This document shows, one piece after another, positions 1-12,312 of a DNA stretch of 64,000 bases (the stretch's first letter is position 1; every line of letters starts with the position of its first letter). Both the position numbers and the translations under genes were made by a program. The DNA is from Auanema rhodensis (Eukaryota; Nematoda; Chromadorea; Rhabditida; Rhabditidae). The notes beneath the pieces are model-generated. The model was given only the letters and a program-made list of their open reading frames with translations, was not told the origin of the DNA and did not search any database. The DNA is taken from the NCBI GenBank assembly GCA_964057225.1, contig OZ059900.1:24691638-24755637 (forward strand), given 5' to 3'.

Positions 1-182
1 ATATGCTAATTTCCTTAATTTTCTAACCCCTGTTTTTTTGTCGTGAAAGTGGAACTAGACGTTGTACGAACAATTTTGAGCTAGGTTTCATTGACATTGC
101 ATGAGTTTGAACACATGAAATCGTAAGTCAAAACCTTGTTTACAGCGAAATTTCCAAAAACTGGTTTTCCAGCATAATAAAA

Positions 183-200
183 TATTTCTCATGGGAAATA
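183..200. other. 18 bp near-palindrome in every monomer
   Basis: TATTTC and GAAATA arms flank TCATGG. Sixteen of eighteen positions are self-complementary; the one mispaired couple involves position 194. It overlaps the octamer AAATATTT at 180-187. In 194A monomers it becomes a perfect palindrome (see 16257, 21387 and 45331). Confidence 0.8.
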
Positions 201-298
201 CTGTGTTTTTGTATTTTTCTAGTGTTCAGCATGTAAAATGCTTCATTTTAGTATGTAACACGCTGAAAGTCGTTGCATTTGACGACTCATATGAACAA

Positions 299-308
299 AA
301 ATCGATTT
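299..308. other. 10 bp palindrome AAATCGATTT, present in every monomer
   Basis: Perfectly self-complementary, with a central ATCGAT, followed by AATATT at 313-318. I saw no substitution in positions 291-323 in any of the 187 monomers, but with about 34 variable sites in 342 bp a gap of this size is expected by chance. Confidence 0.8.
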
Positions 309-609
309 AATCAATATTAGCCATAAGGGGCGTGCCCTCAGAATATGCTAATTTCCTTAGTTTTCTAACCCCTGTTTTTTTGTCGTGAAAGTGGAACTAG
401 ACGTTGTACGAACAATTTTGAGCTAGGTTTCATTGACATTGCATGAGTTTGAACACATGAAATCGTAAGTCAAAACCTTGTTTACAGCGAAATTTCCAAA
501 AACTGGCTTTCCAGCATAATAAAATATTTCTCATGGGAAATACTGTGTTTTTGTATTTTTCTAGTGTTCAGCATGTAAAATGCTTCATTTTAGTATGTAA
601 CACGCTGAA

Positions 610-626
610 ATTCGTTGCATTTGACG
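610..626 (+). other. Weak CENP-B-box-like 17-mer (monomer 268-284), first intact instance
   Basis: The consensus monomer reads ATTCGTTGCATTTGACG here. Against the vertebrate CENP-B box NTTCGNNNNANNCGGGN it keeps TTCG and the central A but has TGAC in place of CGGG, so 6 of 9 core bases match. The 269G variant (slots 14, 50, 52, 54) destroys the TTCG. Without the CGGG half, binding by a CENP-B-like protein is not supported by sequence alone. Confidence 0.25.
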
Positions 627-3600
627 AATCATATGAACAAAAATCGATTTAATCAATATTAGCCATAAGGGGCGTGCCCTCAGAATATGCTAATTTCCTT
701 AATTTTCTAACCCCTGTTTTTTTGTCGTGAAAGTGGAACTAGACGTTGTACGAACAATTTTGAGCTAGGTTTCATTGACATTGCATGAGTTTGAACACAT
801 GACATCGTAAGTCAAAACCTTGTTTACAGCGAAATTACCAAAAACTGGTTTTCCAGCATAATAAAATATTTCTCATGGGAAATACTGTGTTTTTGTATTT
901 TTCTAGTGTTCAGCATGTAAAATGCTTCATTTTAGTATGTAACACGCTGAAATTCGTTGCATTTGACGACTCATATGAACAAAAATCGATTTAATCAATA
1001 TTAGCCATAAGGGGCGTGCCCTCAGAATATGCTAATTTCCTTAATTTTCTAACCCCTGTTTTTTTGTCGTGAAAGTGGAACTAGACGTTGTACGAACAAT
1101 TTTGAGCTAGGTTTCATTGACATTGCATGAGTTTGAACACATGAAATCGTAGGTCAAAACCTTGTTTACAGCGAAATTTCCAAAAACTGGTTTTCCAGCA
1201 TAATAAAATATTTCTCATGGGAAATACTGTGTTTTTGTATTTTTCTAGTGTTCAGCATGTAAAATGCTTCATTTTAGTATGTAACACGCTGAAATTCGTT
1301 GCATTTGACGAATCATATGAACAAAAATCGATTTAATCAATATTAGCCATAAGGGGCGTGCCCTCAGAATATGCTAATTTCCTTAATTTTCTAACCCCTG
1401 TTTTTTTGTCGTGAAAGTGGAACTAGACGTTGTACGAACAATTTTGAGCTAGGTTTCATTGACATTGCATGAGTTTGAACACATGAAATCGTAAGTCAAA
1501 ACCTTGTTTACAGCGAAATTTCCAAAAACTGGTTTTCCAGCATAATAAAATATTTCTCATGGGAAATACTGTGTTTTTGTATTTTTCTAGTGTTCAGCAT
1601 GTAAAATGCTTCATTTTAGTATGTAACACGCTGAAATTCGTTGCATTTGACGACTCATATGAACAAAAATCGATTTAATCAATATTAGCCATAAGGGGCG
1701 TGCCCTCAGAATATGCTAATTTCCTTAGTTTTCTAACCCCTGTTTTTTTGTCGTGAAAGTGGAACTAGACGTTGTACGAACAATTTTGAGCTAGGTTTCA
1801 TTGACATTGCATGAGTTTGAACACATGAAATCGTAAGTCAAAACCTTGTTTACAGCGAAATTTCCAAAAACTGGTTTTCCAGCATAATAAAATATTTCTC
1901 ATGGGAAATACTGTGTTTTTGTATTTTTCTAGTGTTCAGCATGTAAAATGCTTCATTTTAGTATGTAACACGCTGAAATTCGTTGCATTTGACGACTCAT
2001 ATGAACAAAAATCGATTTAATCAATATTAGCCATAAGGGGCGTGCCCTCAGAATATGCTAATTTCCTTAGTTTTCTAACCCCTGTTTTTTTGTCGTGAAA
2101 GTGGAACTAGACGTTGTACGAACAATTTTGAGCTAGGTTTCATTGACATTGCATGAGTTTGAACACATGAAATCGTAAGTCAAAACCTTGTTTACAGCGA
2201 AATTTCCAAAAACTGGTTTTCCAGCATAATAAAATATTTCTCATGGGAAATACTGTGTTTTTGTATTTTTCTAGTGTTCAGCATGTAAAATGCTTCCTTT
2301 TAGTATGTAACACGCTGAAATTCGTTGCATTTGACGACTCATATGAACAAAAATCGATTTAATCAATATTAGCCATAAGGGGCGTGCCCTCAGAATATGC
2401 TAATTTCCTTAGTTTTCTAACCCCTGTTTTTTTGTCGTGAAAGTGGAACTAGACGTTGTACGAACAATTTTGAGCTAGGTTTCATTGACATTGCATGAGT
2501 TTGAACACATGAAATCGTAAGTCAAAACCTTGTTTACAGCGAAATTTCCAAAAACTGGTTTTCCAGCATAATAAAATATTTCTCATGGGAAATACTGTGT
2601 TTTTGTATTTTTCTAGTGTTCAGCATGTAAAATGCTTCATTTTAGTATGTAACACGCTGAAATTCGTTGCATTTGACGACTCATATGAACAAAAATCGAT
2701 TTAATCAATATTAGCCATAAGGGGCGTGCCCTCAGAATATGCTAATTTCCTTAATTTTCTAACCCCTGTTTTTTTGTCGTGAAAGTGGAACTAGACGTTG
2801 TACGAACAATTTTGAGCTATGTTTCATTGACATTGCATGAGTTTGAACACATGAAATCGTAAGTCAAAACCTTGTTTACAGCGAAATTTCCAAAAACTGG
2901 TTTTCCAGCATAATAAAATATTTCTCATGGGAAATACTGTGTTTTTGTATTTTTCTAGTGTTCAGCATGTAAAATGCTTCATTTTAGTATGTAACACGCT
3001 GAAATTCGTTGCATTTGACGACTCATATGAACAAAAATCGATTTAATCAATATTAGCCATAAGGGGCGTGCCCTCAGAATATGCTAATTTCCTTAATTTT
3101 CTAACCCCTGTTTTTTTGTCGTGAAAGTGGAACTAGACGTTGTACGAACAATTTTGAGCTAGGTTTCATTGACATTGCATGAGTTTGAACACATGAAATC
3201 GTAAGTCAAAACCTTGTTTACAGCGAAATTTCCAAAAACTGGTTTTCCAGCATAATAAAATATTTCTCATGGGAAATACTGTGTTTTTGTATTTTTCTAG
3301 TGTTCAGCATGTAAAATGCTTCATTTTAGTATGTAACACGCTGAAATTCGTTGCATTTGACGACTCTGATGAACAAAAATCGATTTAATCAATATTAGCC
3401 ATAAGGGGCGTGCCCTCAGAATATGCTAATTTCCTTAATTTTCTAACCCCTGTTTTTTTGTCGTGAAAGTGGAACTAGACGTTGTACGAACAATTTTGAG
3501 CTAGGTTTCATTGACATTGCATGAGTTTGAACACATGAAATCGTAAGTCAAAACCTTGTTTACAGCGAAATTTCCAAAAACTGGTTTTCCAGCATAATAA

Positions 3601-5472
3601 AATATTTCTCATGGGAAATACTGTGTTTTTGTATTTTTCTAGTGTTCAGCATGTAAAATGCTTCATTTTAGTATGTAACACGCTGAAATTCGTTGCATTT
3701 GACGACTCATATGAACAAAAATCGATTTAATCAATATTAGCCATAAGGGGCGTGCCCTCAGAATATGCTAATTTCCTTAGTTTTCTAACCCCTGTTTTTT
3801 TGTCGTGAAAGTGGAACTAGACGTTGTACGAACAATTTTGAGCTAGGTTTCATTGACATTGCATGAGTTTGAACACATGAAATCGTAAGTCAAAACCTTG
3901 TTTACAGCGAAATTTCCAAAAACTGGTTTTCCAGCATAATAAAATATTTCTCATGGGAAATACTGTGTTTTTGTATTTTTATAGTGTTCAGCATGTAAAA
4001 TGCTTCATTTTAGTATGTAACACGCTGAAATTCGTTGCATTTGACGACTCATATGAACAAAAATCGATTTAATCAATATTAGCCATAAGGGGCGTGCCCT
4101 CAGAATATGCTAATTTCCTTAATTTTCTAACCCTTGTTTTTTCGTCGTGAAAGTGGAACTAGACGTTGTACGAACAATTTTGAGCTAGGTTTCATTGACA
4201 TTGCATGAGTTTGAACACATGAAATCGTAAGTCAAAACCTTGTTTACAGCGAAATTTCCAAAAACTGGTTTTCCAGCATAATAAAATATTTCTCATGGGA
4301 AATACTGTGTTTTTGTATTTTTCTAGTGTTCAGCATGTAAAATGCTTCATTTTAGTATGTAACACGCTGAAATTCGTTGCATTTGACGACTCATATGAAC
4401 AAAAATCGATTTAATCAATATTAGCCATAAGGGGCGTGCCCTCAGAATATGCTAATTTCCTTAATTTTCTAACCCCTGTTTTTTTGTCGTGAAAGTGGAA
4501 CTAGACGTTGTACGAACAATTTTGAGCTAGGTTTCATTGACATTGCATGAGTTTGAACACATGAAATCGTAAGTCAAAACCTTGTTTACAGCGAAATTTC
4601 CAAAAACTGGTTTTCCAGCATAATAAAATATTTCTCATGGGAAATACTGTGTTTTTGTATTTTTCTAGTGTTCAGCATGTAAAATGCTTCATTTTAGTAT
4701 GTAACACGCTGAAATTCGTTGCATTTGACGACTCATATGAACAAAAATCGATTTAATCAATATTAGCCATAAGGGGCGTGCCCTCAGAATATGCTAATTT
4801 CCTTAATTTTCTAACCCCTGTTTTTTTGTCGTGAAAGTGGAACTAAACGTTGTACAAACAATTTTGAGCTATGTTTCATTGACATTGCATGAGTTTGAAC
4901 ACATGAAATCGTAAGTCAAAACCTTGTTTACAGCGAAATTTCCAAAAACTGGTTTTCCAGCATAATAAAATATTTCTCATGGGAAATACTGTGTTTTTGT
5001 ATTTTTCTAGTGTTCAGCATGTAAAATGCTTCATTTTAGTATGTAACACGCTGAAAGTCGTTGCATTTGACGACTCATATGAACAAAAATCGATTTAATC
5101 AATATTAGCCATAAGGGGCGTGCCCTCAGAATATGCTAATTTCCTTAATTTTCTAACCCCTGTTTTTTTGTCGTGAAAGTGGAACTAGACGTTGTACGAA
5201 CAATTTTGAGCTAGGTTTCATTGACATTGCATGAGTTTGAACACATGAAATCGTAAGTCAAAACCTTGTTTACAGCGAAATTTCCAAAAACTGGTTTTCC
5301 AGCATAATAAAATATTTCTCATGGGAAATACTGTGTTTTTGTATTTTTCTAGTGTTCAGCATGTAAAATGCTTCATTTTAGTATGTAACACGCTGAAATT
5401 CGTTGCATTTGACGACTCATATGAACAAAAATCGATTTAATCAATATTAGCCATAAAGGGCGTGCCCTCAGA

Positions 5473-8400
5473 ATATGCTAATTTCCTTAATTTTCTAACC
5501 CTTGTTTTTTTGTCGTGAAAGTGGAACTAGACGTTGTACGAACAATTTTGAGCTAGGTTTCATTGACATTGCATGAGTTTGAACACATGAAATCGTAAGT
5601 CAAAACCTTGTTTACAGCGAAATTTCCAAAAACTGGTTTTCCAGCATAATAAAATATTTCTCATGGGAAATACTGTGTTTTTGTATTTTTCTAGTGTTCA
5701 GCATGTAAAATGCTTCATTTTAGTATGTAACATGCTGAAATTCGTTGCATTTGACGACTCATATGAACAAAAATCGATTTAATCAATATTAGCCATAAGG
5801 GGCGTGCCCTCAGAATATGCTAATTTCCTTAATTTTCTAACCCCTGTTTTTTTGTCGTGAAAGTGGAACTAGACGTTGTACGAACAATTTTGAGCTAGGT
5901 TTCATTGACATTGCATGAGTTTGAACACATGAAATCGTAAGTCAAAACCTTGTTTACAGCGAAATTTCCAAAAACTGGTTTTCCAGCATAATAAAATATT
6001 TCTCATGGGAAATACTGTGTTTTTGTATTTTTCTAGTGTTCAGCATGTAAAATGCTTCATTTTAGTATGTAACATGCTGAAATTCGTTGCATTTGACGAC
6101 TCATATGAACAAAAATCGATTTAATCAATATTAGCCATAAGGGGCGTGCCCTCAGAATATGCTAATTTCCTTAATTTTCTAACCCCTGTTTTTTTGTCGT
6201 GAAAGTGGAACTAGACGTTGTACGAACAATTTTGAGCTAGGTTTCATTGACATTGCATGAGTTTGAACACATGAAATCGTAAGTCAAAACCTTGTTTACA
6301 GCGAAATTTCCAAAAACTGGTTTTCCAGCATAATAAAATATTTCTCATGGGAAATACTGTGTTTTTGTATTTTTCTAGTGTTCAGCATGTAAAATGCTTC
6401 ATTTTAGTATGTAACACGCTGAAATTCGTTGCATTTGACGACTCATATGAACAAAAATCGATTTAATCAATATTAGCCATAAGGGGCGTGCCCTCAGAAT
6501 ATGCTAATTTCCTTAAATTTCTAACCCCTGTTTTTTTGTCGTGAAAGTGGAACTAGACGTTGTACGAACAATTTTGAGCTAGGTTTCATTGACATTGCAT
6601 GAGTTTGAACACATGAAATCGTAAGTCAAAACCTTGTTTACAGCGAAATTTCCAAAAACTGGTTTTCCAGCATAATAAAATATTTCTCATGGGAAATACT
6701 GTGTTTTTGTATTTTTCTAGTGTTCAGCATGTAAAATGCTTCATTTTAGTATGTAACACGCTGAAATTCGTTGCATTTGACGACTCATATGAACAAAAAT
6801 CGATTTAATCAATATTAGCCATAAGGGGCGTGCCCTCAGAATATGCTAATTTCCTTAATTTTCTAACCCTTGTTTTTTTGTCGTGAAAGTGGAACTAGAC
6901 GTTGTACGAACAATTTTGAGCTAGGTTTCATTGACATTGCATGAGTTTGAACACATGAAATCGTAAGTCAAAACCTTGTTTACAGCGAAATTTCCAAAAA
7001 CTGGTTTTCCAGCATAATAAAATATTTCTCATGGGAAATACTGTGTTTTTGTATTTTTCTAGTGTTCAGCATGTAAAATGCTTCATTTTAGTATGTAACA
7101 TGCTGAAATTCGTTGCATTTGACGACTCATATGAACAAAAATCGATTTAATCAATATTAGCCATAAGGGGCGTGCCCTCAGAATATGCTAATTTCCTTAA
7201 TTTTCTAACCCCTGTTTTTTTGTCGTGAAAGTGGAACTAGACGTTGTACGAACAATTTTGAGCTAGGTTTCATTGACATTGCATGAGTTTGAACACATGA
7301 AATCGTAAGTCAAAACCTTGTTTACAGCGAAATTTCCAAAAACTGGTTTTCCAGCATAATAAAATATTTCTCATGGGAAATACTGTGTTTTTGTATTTTT
7401 CTAGTGTTCAGCATGTAAAATGCTTCATTTTAGTATGTAACACGCTGAAATTCGTTGCATTTGACGACTCATATGAACAAAAATCGATTTAATCAATATT
7501 AGCCATAAGGGGCGTGCCCTCAGAATATGCTAATTTCCTTAATTTTCTAACCCCTGTTTTTTTGTCGTGAAAGTGGAACTAGACGTTGTACGAACAATTT
7601 TGAGCTAGGTTTCATTGACATTGCATGAGTTTGAACACATGAAATCGTAAGTCAAAACCTTGTTTACAGCGAAATTTCCAAAAACTGGTTTTCCAGCATA
7701 ATAAAATATTTCTCATGGGAAATACTGTGTTTTTGTATTTTTCTAGTGTTCAGCATGTAAAATGCTTCATTTTAGTATGTAACACGCTGAAATTCGTTGC
7801 ATTTGACGACTCATATGAACAAAAATCGATTTAATCAATATTAGCCATAAGGGGCGTGCCCTCAGAATATGCTAATTTCCTTAATTTTCTAACCCTTGTT
7901 TTTTTGTCGTGAAAGTGGAACTAGACGTTGTACGAACAATTTTGAGCTAGGTTTCATTGACATTGCATGAGTTTGAACACATGAAATCGTAAGTCAAAAC
8001 CTTGTTTACAGCGAAATTTCCAAAAACTGGTTTTCCAGCATAATAAAATATTTCTCATGGGAAATACTGTGTTTTTGTATTTTTCTAGTGTTCAGCATGT
8101 AAAATGCTTCATTTTAGTATGTAACATGCTGAAATTCGTTGCATTTGACGACTCATATGAACAAAAATCGATTTAATCAATATTAGCCATAAGGGGCGTG
8201 CCCTCAGAATATGCTAATTTCCTTAATTTTCTAACCCCTGTTTTTTTGTCGTGAAAGTGGAACTAGACGTTGTACGAACAATTTTTAGCTAGGTTTCATT
8301 GACATTGCATGAGTTTGAACACATGAAATCGTAAGTCAAAACCTTGTTTACAGCGAAATTTCCAAAAACTGGTTTTCCAGCATAATAAAATATTTCTCAT

Positions 8401-11400
8401 GGGAAATACTGTGTTTTTGTATTTTTCTAGTGTTCAGCATGTAAAATGCTTCATTTTAGTATGTAACACGCTGAAATTCGTTGCATTTGACGACTCATAT
8501 GAACAAAAATCGATTTAATCAATATTAGCCATAAGGGGCGTGCCCTCAGAATATGCTAATTTCCTTAATTTTCTAACCCCTGTTTTTTTGTCGTGAAAGT
8601 GGAACTAGACGTTGTACGAACAATTTTGAGCTAGGTTTCATTGACATTGCATGAGTTTGAACACATGAAATCGTAAGTCAAAACCTTGTTTACAGCGAAA
8701 TTTCCAAAAACTGGTTTTCCAGCATAATAAAATATTTCTCATGGGAAATACTGTGTTTTTGTATTTTTCTAGTGTTCAGCATGTAAAATGCTTCATTTTA
8801 GTATGTAACACGCTGAAATTCGTTGCATTTGACGACTCATATGAACAAAAATCGATTTAATCAATATTAGCCATAAGGGGCGTGCCCTCAGAATATGCTA
8901 ATTTCCTTAATTTTCTAACCCTTGTTTTTTTGTCGTGAAAGTGGAACTAGACGTTGTACGAACAATTTTGAGCTAGGTTTCATTGACATTGCATGAGTTT
9001 GAACACATGAAATCGTAAGTCAAAACCTTGTTTACAGCGAAATTTCCAAAAACTGGTTTTCCAGCATAATAAAATATTTCTCATGGGAAATACTGTGTTT
9101 TTGTATTTTTCTAGTGTTCAGCATGTAAAATGCTTCATTTTAGTATGTAACATGCTGAAATTCGTTGCATTTGACGACTCATATGAACAAAAATCGATTT
9201 AATCAATATTAGCCATAAGGGGCGTGCCCTCAGAATATGCTAATTTCCTTAATTTTCTAACCCCTGTTTTTTTGTCGTGAAAGTGGAACTAGACGTTGTA
9301 CGAACAATTTTGAGCTAGGTTCCATTGACATTGCATGAGTTTGAACACATGAAATCGTAAGTCAAAACCTTGTTTACAGCGAAATTTCCAAAAACTGGTT
9401 TTCCAGCATAATAAAATATTTCTCATGGGAAATACTGTGTTTTTGTATTTTTCTAGTGTTCAGCATGTAAAATGCTTCATTTTAGTATGTAACACGCTGA
9501 AATTCGTTGCATTTGACGACTCATATGAACAAAAATCGATTTAATCAATATTAGCCATAAGGGGCGTGCCCTCAGAATATGCTAATTTCCTTAATTTTCT
9601 AACCCCTGTTTTTTTGTCGTGAAAGTGGAACTAGACGTTGTACGAACAATTTTGAGCTAGGTTTCATTGACATTGCATGAGTTTGAACACATGAAATCGT
9701 AAGTCAAAACCTTGTTTACAGCGAAATTTCCAAAAACTGGTTTTCCAGCATAATAAAATATTTCTCATGGGAAATACTGTGTTTTTGTATTTTTCTAGTG
9801 TTCAGCATGTAAAATGCTTCATTTTAGTATGTAACATGCTGAAATTCGTTGCATTTGACGACTCATATGAACAAAAATCGATTTAATCAATATTAGCCAT
9901 AAGGGGCGTGCCCTCAGAATATGCTAATTTCCTTAATTTTCTAACCCCTGTTTTTTTGTCGTGAAAGTGGAACTAGACGTTGTACGAACAATTTTGAGCT
10001 AGGTTTCATTGACATTGCATGAGTTTGAACACATGAAATCGTAAGTCAAAACCTTGTTTACAGCGAAATTTCCAAAAACTGGTTTTCCAGCATAATAAAA
10101 TATTTCTCATGGGAAATACTGTGTTTTTGTATTTTTCTAGTGTTCAGCATGTAAAATGCTTCATTTTAGTATGTACCACGCTGAAATTCGTTGCATTTGA
10201 CGACTCATATGAACAAAAATCGATTTAATCAATATTAGCCATAAGGGGCGTGCCCTCAGAATATGCTAATTTCCTTAATTTTCTAACCCCTGTTTTTTTG
10301 TCGTGAAAGTGGAACTAGACGTTGTACGAACAATTTTGAGCTAGGTTTCATTGACATTGCATGAGTTTGAACACATGAAATCGTAAGTCAAAACCTTGTT
10401 TACAGCGAAATTTCCAAAAACTGGTTTTCCAGCATAATAAAATATTTCTCATGGGAAATACTGTGTTTTTGTATTTTTCTAGTGTTCAGCATGTAAAATG
10501 CTTCATTTTAGTATGTAACACGCTGAAATTCGTTGCATTTGACGACTCATATGAACAAAAATCGATTTAATCAATATTAGCCATAAGGGGCGTGCCCTCA
10601 GAATATGCTAATTTCCTTAATTTTCTAACCCTTGTTTTTTTGTCGTGAAAGTGGAACTAGACGTTGTACGAACAATTTTGAGCTAGGTTTCATTGACATT
10701 GCATGAGTTTGAACACATGAAATCGTAAGTCAAAACCTTGTTTACAGCGAAATTTCCAAAAACTGGTTTTCCAGCATAATAAAATATTTCTCATGGGAAA
10801 TACTGTGTTTTTGTATTTTTCTAGTGTTCAGCATGTAAAATGCTTCATTTTAGTATGTAACATGCTGAAATTCGTTGCATTTGACGACTCATATGAACAA
10901 AAATCGATTTAATCAATATTAGCCATAAGGGGCGTGCCCTCAGAATATGCTAATTTCCTTAATTTTCTAACCCCTGTTTTTTTGTCGTGAAAGTGGAACT
11001 AGACGTTGTACGAACAATTTTGAGCTAGGTTTCATTGACATTGCATGAGTTTGAACACATGAAATCGTAAGTCAAAACCTTGTTTACAGCGAAATTTCCA
11101 AAAACTGGTTTTCCAGCATAATAAAATATTTCTCATGGGAAATACTGTGTTTTTGTATTTTTCTAGTGTTCAGCATGTAAAATGCTTCATTTTAGTATGT
11201 AACACGCTGAAATTCGTTGCATTTGACGACTCATATGAACAAAAATCGATTTAATCAATATTAGCCATAAGGGGCGTGCCCTCAGAATATGCTAATTTCC
11301 TTAATTTTCTAACCCCTGTTTTTTTGTCGTGAAAGTGGAACTAGACGTTGTACGAACAATTTTGAGCTAGGTTTCATTGACATTGCATGAGTTTGAACAC

Positions 11401-11628
11401 ATGAAATCGTAAGTCAAAACCTTGTTTACAGCGAAATTTCCAAAAACTGGTTTTCCAGCATAATAAAATATTTCTCATGGGAAATACTGTGTTTTTGTAT
11501 TTTTCTAGTGTTCAGCATGTAAAATGCTTCATTTTAGTATGTAACATGCTGAAATTCGTTGCATTTGACGACTCATATGAACAAAAATCGATTTAATCAA
11601 TATTAGCCATAAGGGGCGTGCCCTCAGA
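5473..11628 (+). repeat. Slots 16-33: 261T-rich block with local 3-monomer rhythm
   Basis: Eighteen monomers in which the 30T+261T type recurs at slots 16, 20, 23, 26 and 31, with 261T alone at 17, 28 and 33. Between slots 20 and 28 the 30T+261T type comes every third monomer (1,026 bp), suggesting an older trimeric repeat now marked by private variants (78T, 88C). The 261T change turns a CpG (261-262) into TpG and completes a perfect 10 bp inverted repeat. The block recurs at 29071-31464 (partial), 34545-40700 and 58145-63616 with the same order. Confidence 0.75.
5697..5739. other. Perfect 10 bp inverted repeat completed by 261T (first of about 26)
   Basis: Arms TTCAGCATGT (monomer 225-234) and ACATGCTGAA (258-267) are exact reverse complements in monomers with 261T, separated by 23 bp. 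Consensus monomers have C at 261 and thus one mismatch. A second small hairpin, AGCAT/ATGCT with a 5-base loop (228-242), overlaps the left arm, so two folds compete. I count 26 monomers with 261T, all in slots 16-33. A protein-binding or cruciform role is speculation. Confidence 0.7.
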
Positions 11629-12312
11629 ATATGCTAATTTCCTTAATTTTCTAACCCCTGTTTTTTTGTCGTGAAAGTGGAACTAGACGTTGTACGAACA
11701 ATTTTGAGCTAGGTTTCATTGACATTGCATGAGTTTGAACACATGAAATCGTAAGTCAAAACCTTGTTTACAGCGAAATTTCCAAAAACTGGTTTTCCAG
11801 CATAATAAAATATTTCTCATGGGAAATACTGTGTTTTTGTATTTTTCTAGTGTTCAGCATGTAAAATGCTTCATTTTAGTATGTAACACGCTGAAATTCG
11901 TTGCATTTGACGACTCATATGAACAAAAATCGATTTAATCAATATTAGCCATAAGGGGCGTGCCCTCAGAATATGCTAATTTCCTTAATTTTCTAACCCC
12001 TGTTTTTTTGTCGTGAAAGTGGAACTAGACGTTGTACGAACAATTTTGAGCTAGGTTTCATTGACATTGCATGAGTTTGAACACATGAAATCGTAAGTCA
12101 AAACCTTGTTTACAGCGAAATTTCCAAAAACTGGTTTTCCAGCATAATAAAATATTTCTCATGTGAAATACTGTGTTTTTGTTTTTTTCTAGTGTTCAGC
12201 ATGTAAAATGCTTCATTTTAGTATGTAACTCGCTGAAATTCGTTGCATTTGACGACTCATATGAACAAAAATCGATTTAATCAATATTAGCCATAAGGGG
12301 CGTGCCCTCAGA

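Larger units (their letters stand above)
1..342 (+). repeat. Reference monomer (slot 54), defines numbering
   Basis: This first unit fixes monomer positions 1-342. It differs from the array consensus only at 269 (G instead of T), the mark of slots 50, 52 and 54, and it is followed by slot 1 as expected, so it is the tail of a HOR copy that began before the window. Landmarks in every monomer: T7 tract 33-39; A5 tract 156-160; octamer palindrome AAATATTT 180-187; near-palindrome 183-200; T-rich stretch 206-218; inverted repeat arms 225-234 and 258-267; palindrome AAATCGATTT 299-308; the only GC-rich patch 327-337. Forward stops lie at 7, 24 and 44 in three different frames. Reverse-strand stops (seen as CTA, TTA or TCA on this strand) at 6, 88 and 128 close the other three frames. 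Confidence 0.95.

Noticed and set aside
291-323. Invariant 33 bp around AAATCGATTT as a conserved binding site
   Set aside because: With about 34 variable positions spread over 342 bp, the longest gap expected by chance is similar in size. Invariance alone is not evidence of constraint here.
327-338. GC-rich GGGC-GT-GCCC patch as a functional hairpin or Sp1-like site
   Set aside because: A 2-base loop is too tight, and the alternative AGGG/CCCT stem is only 4 bp. It is the only GC-rich patch in the monomer, but nothing else supports a role.
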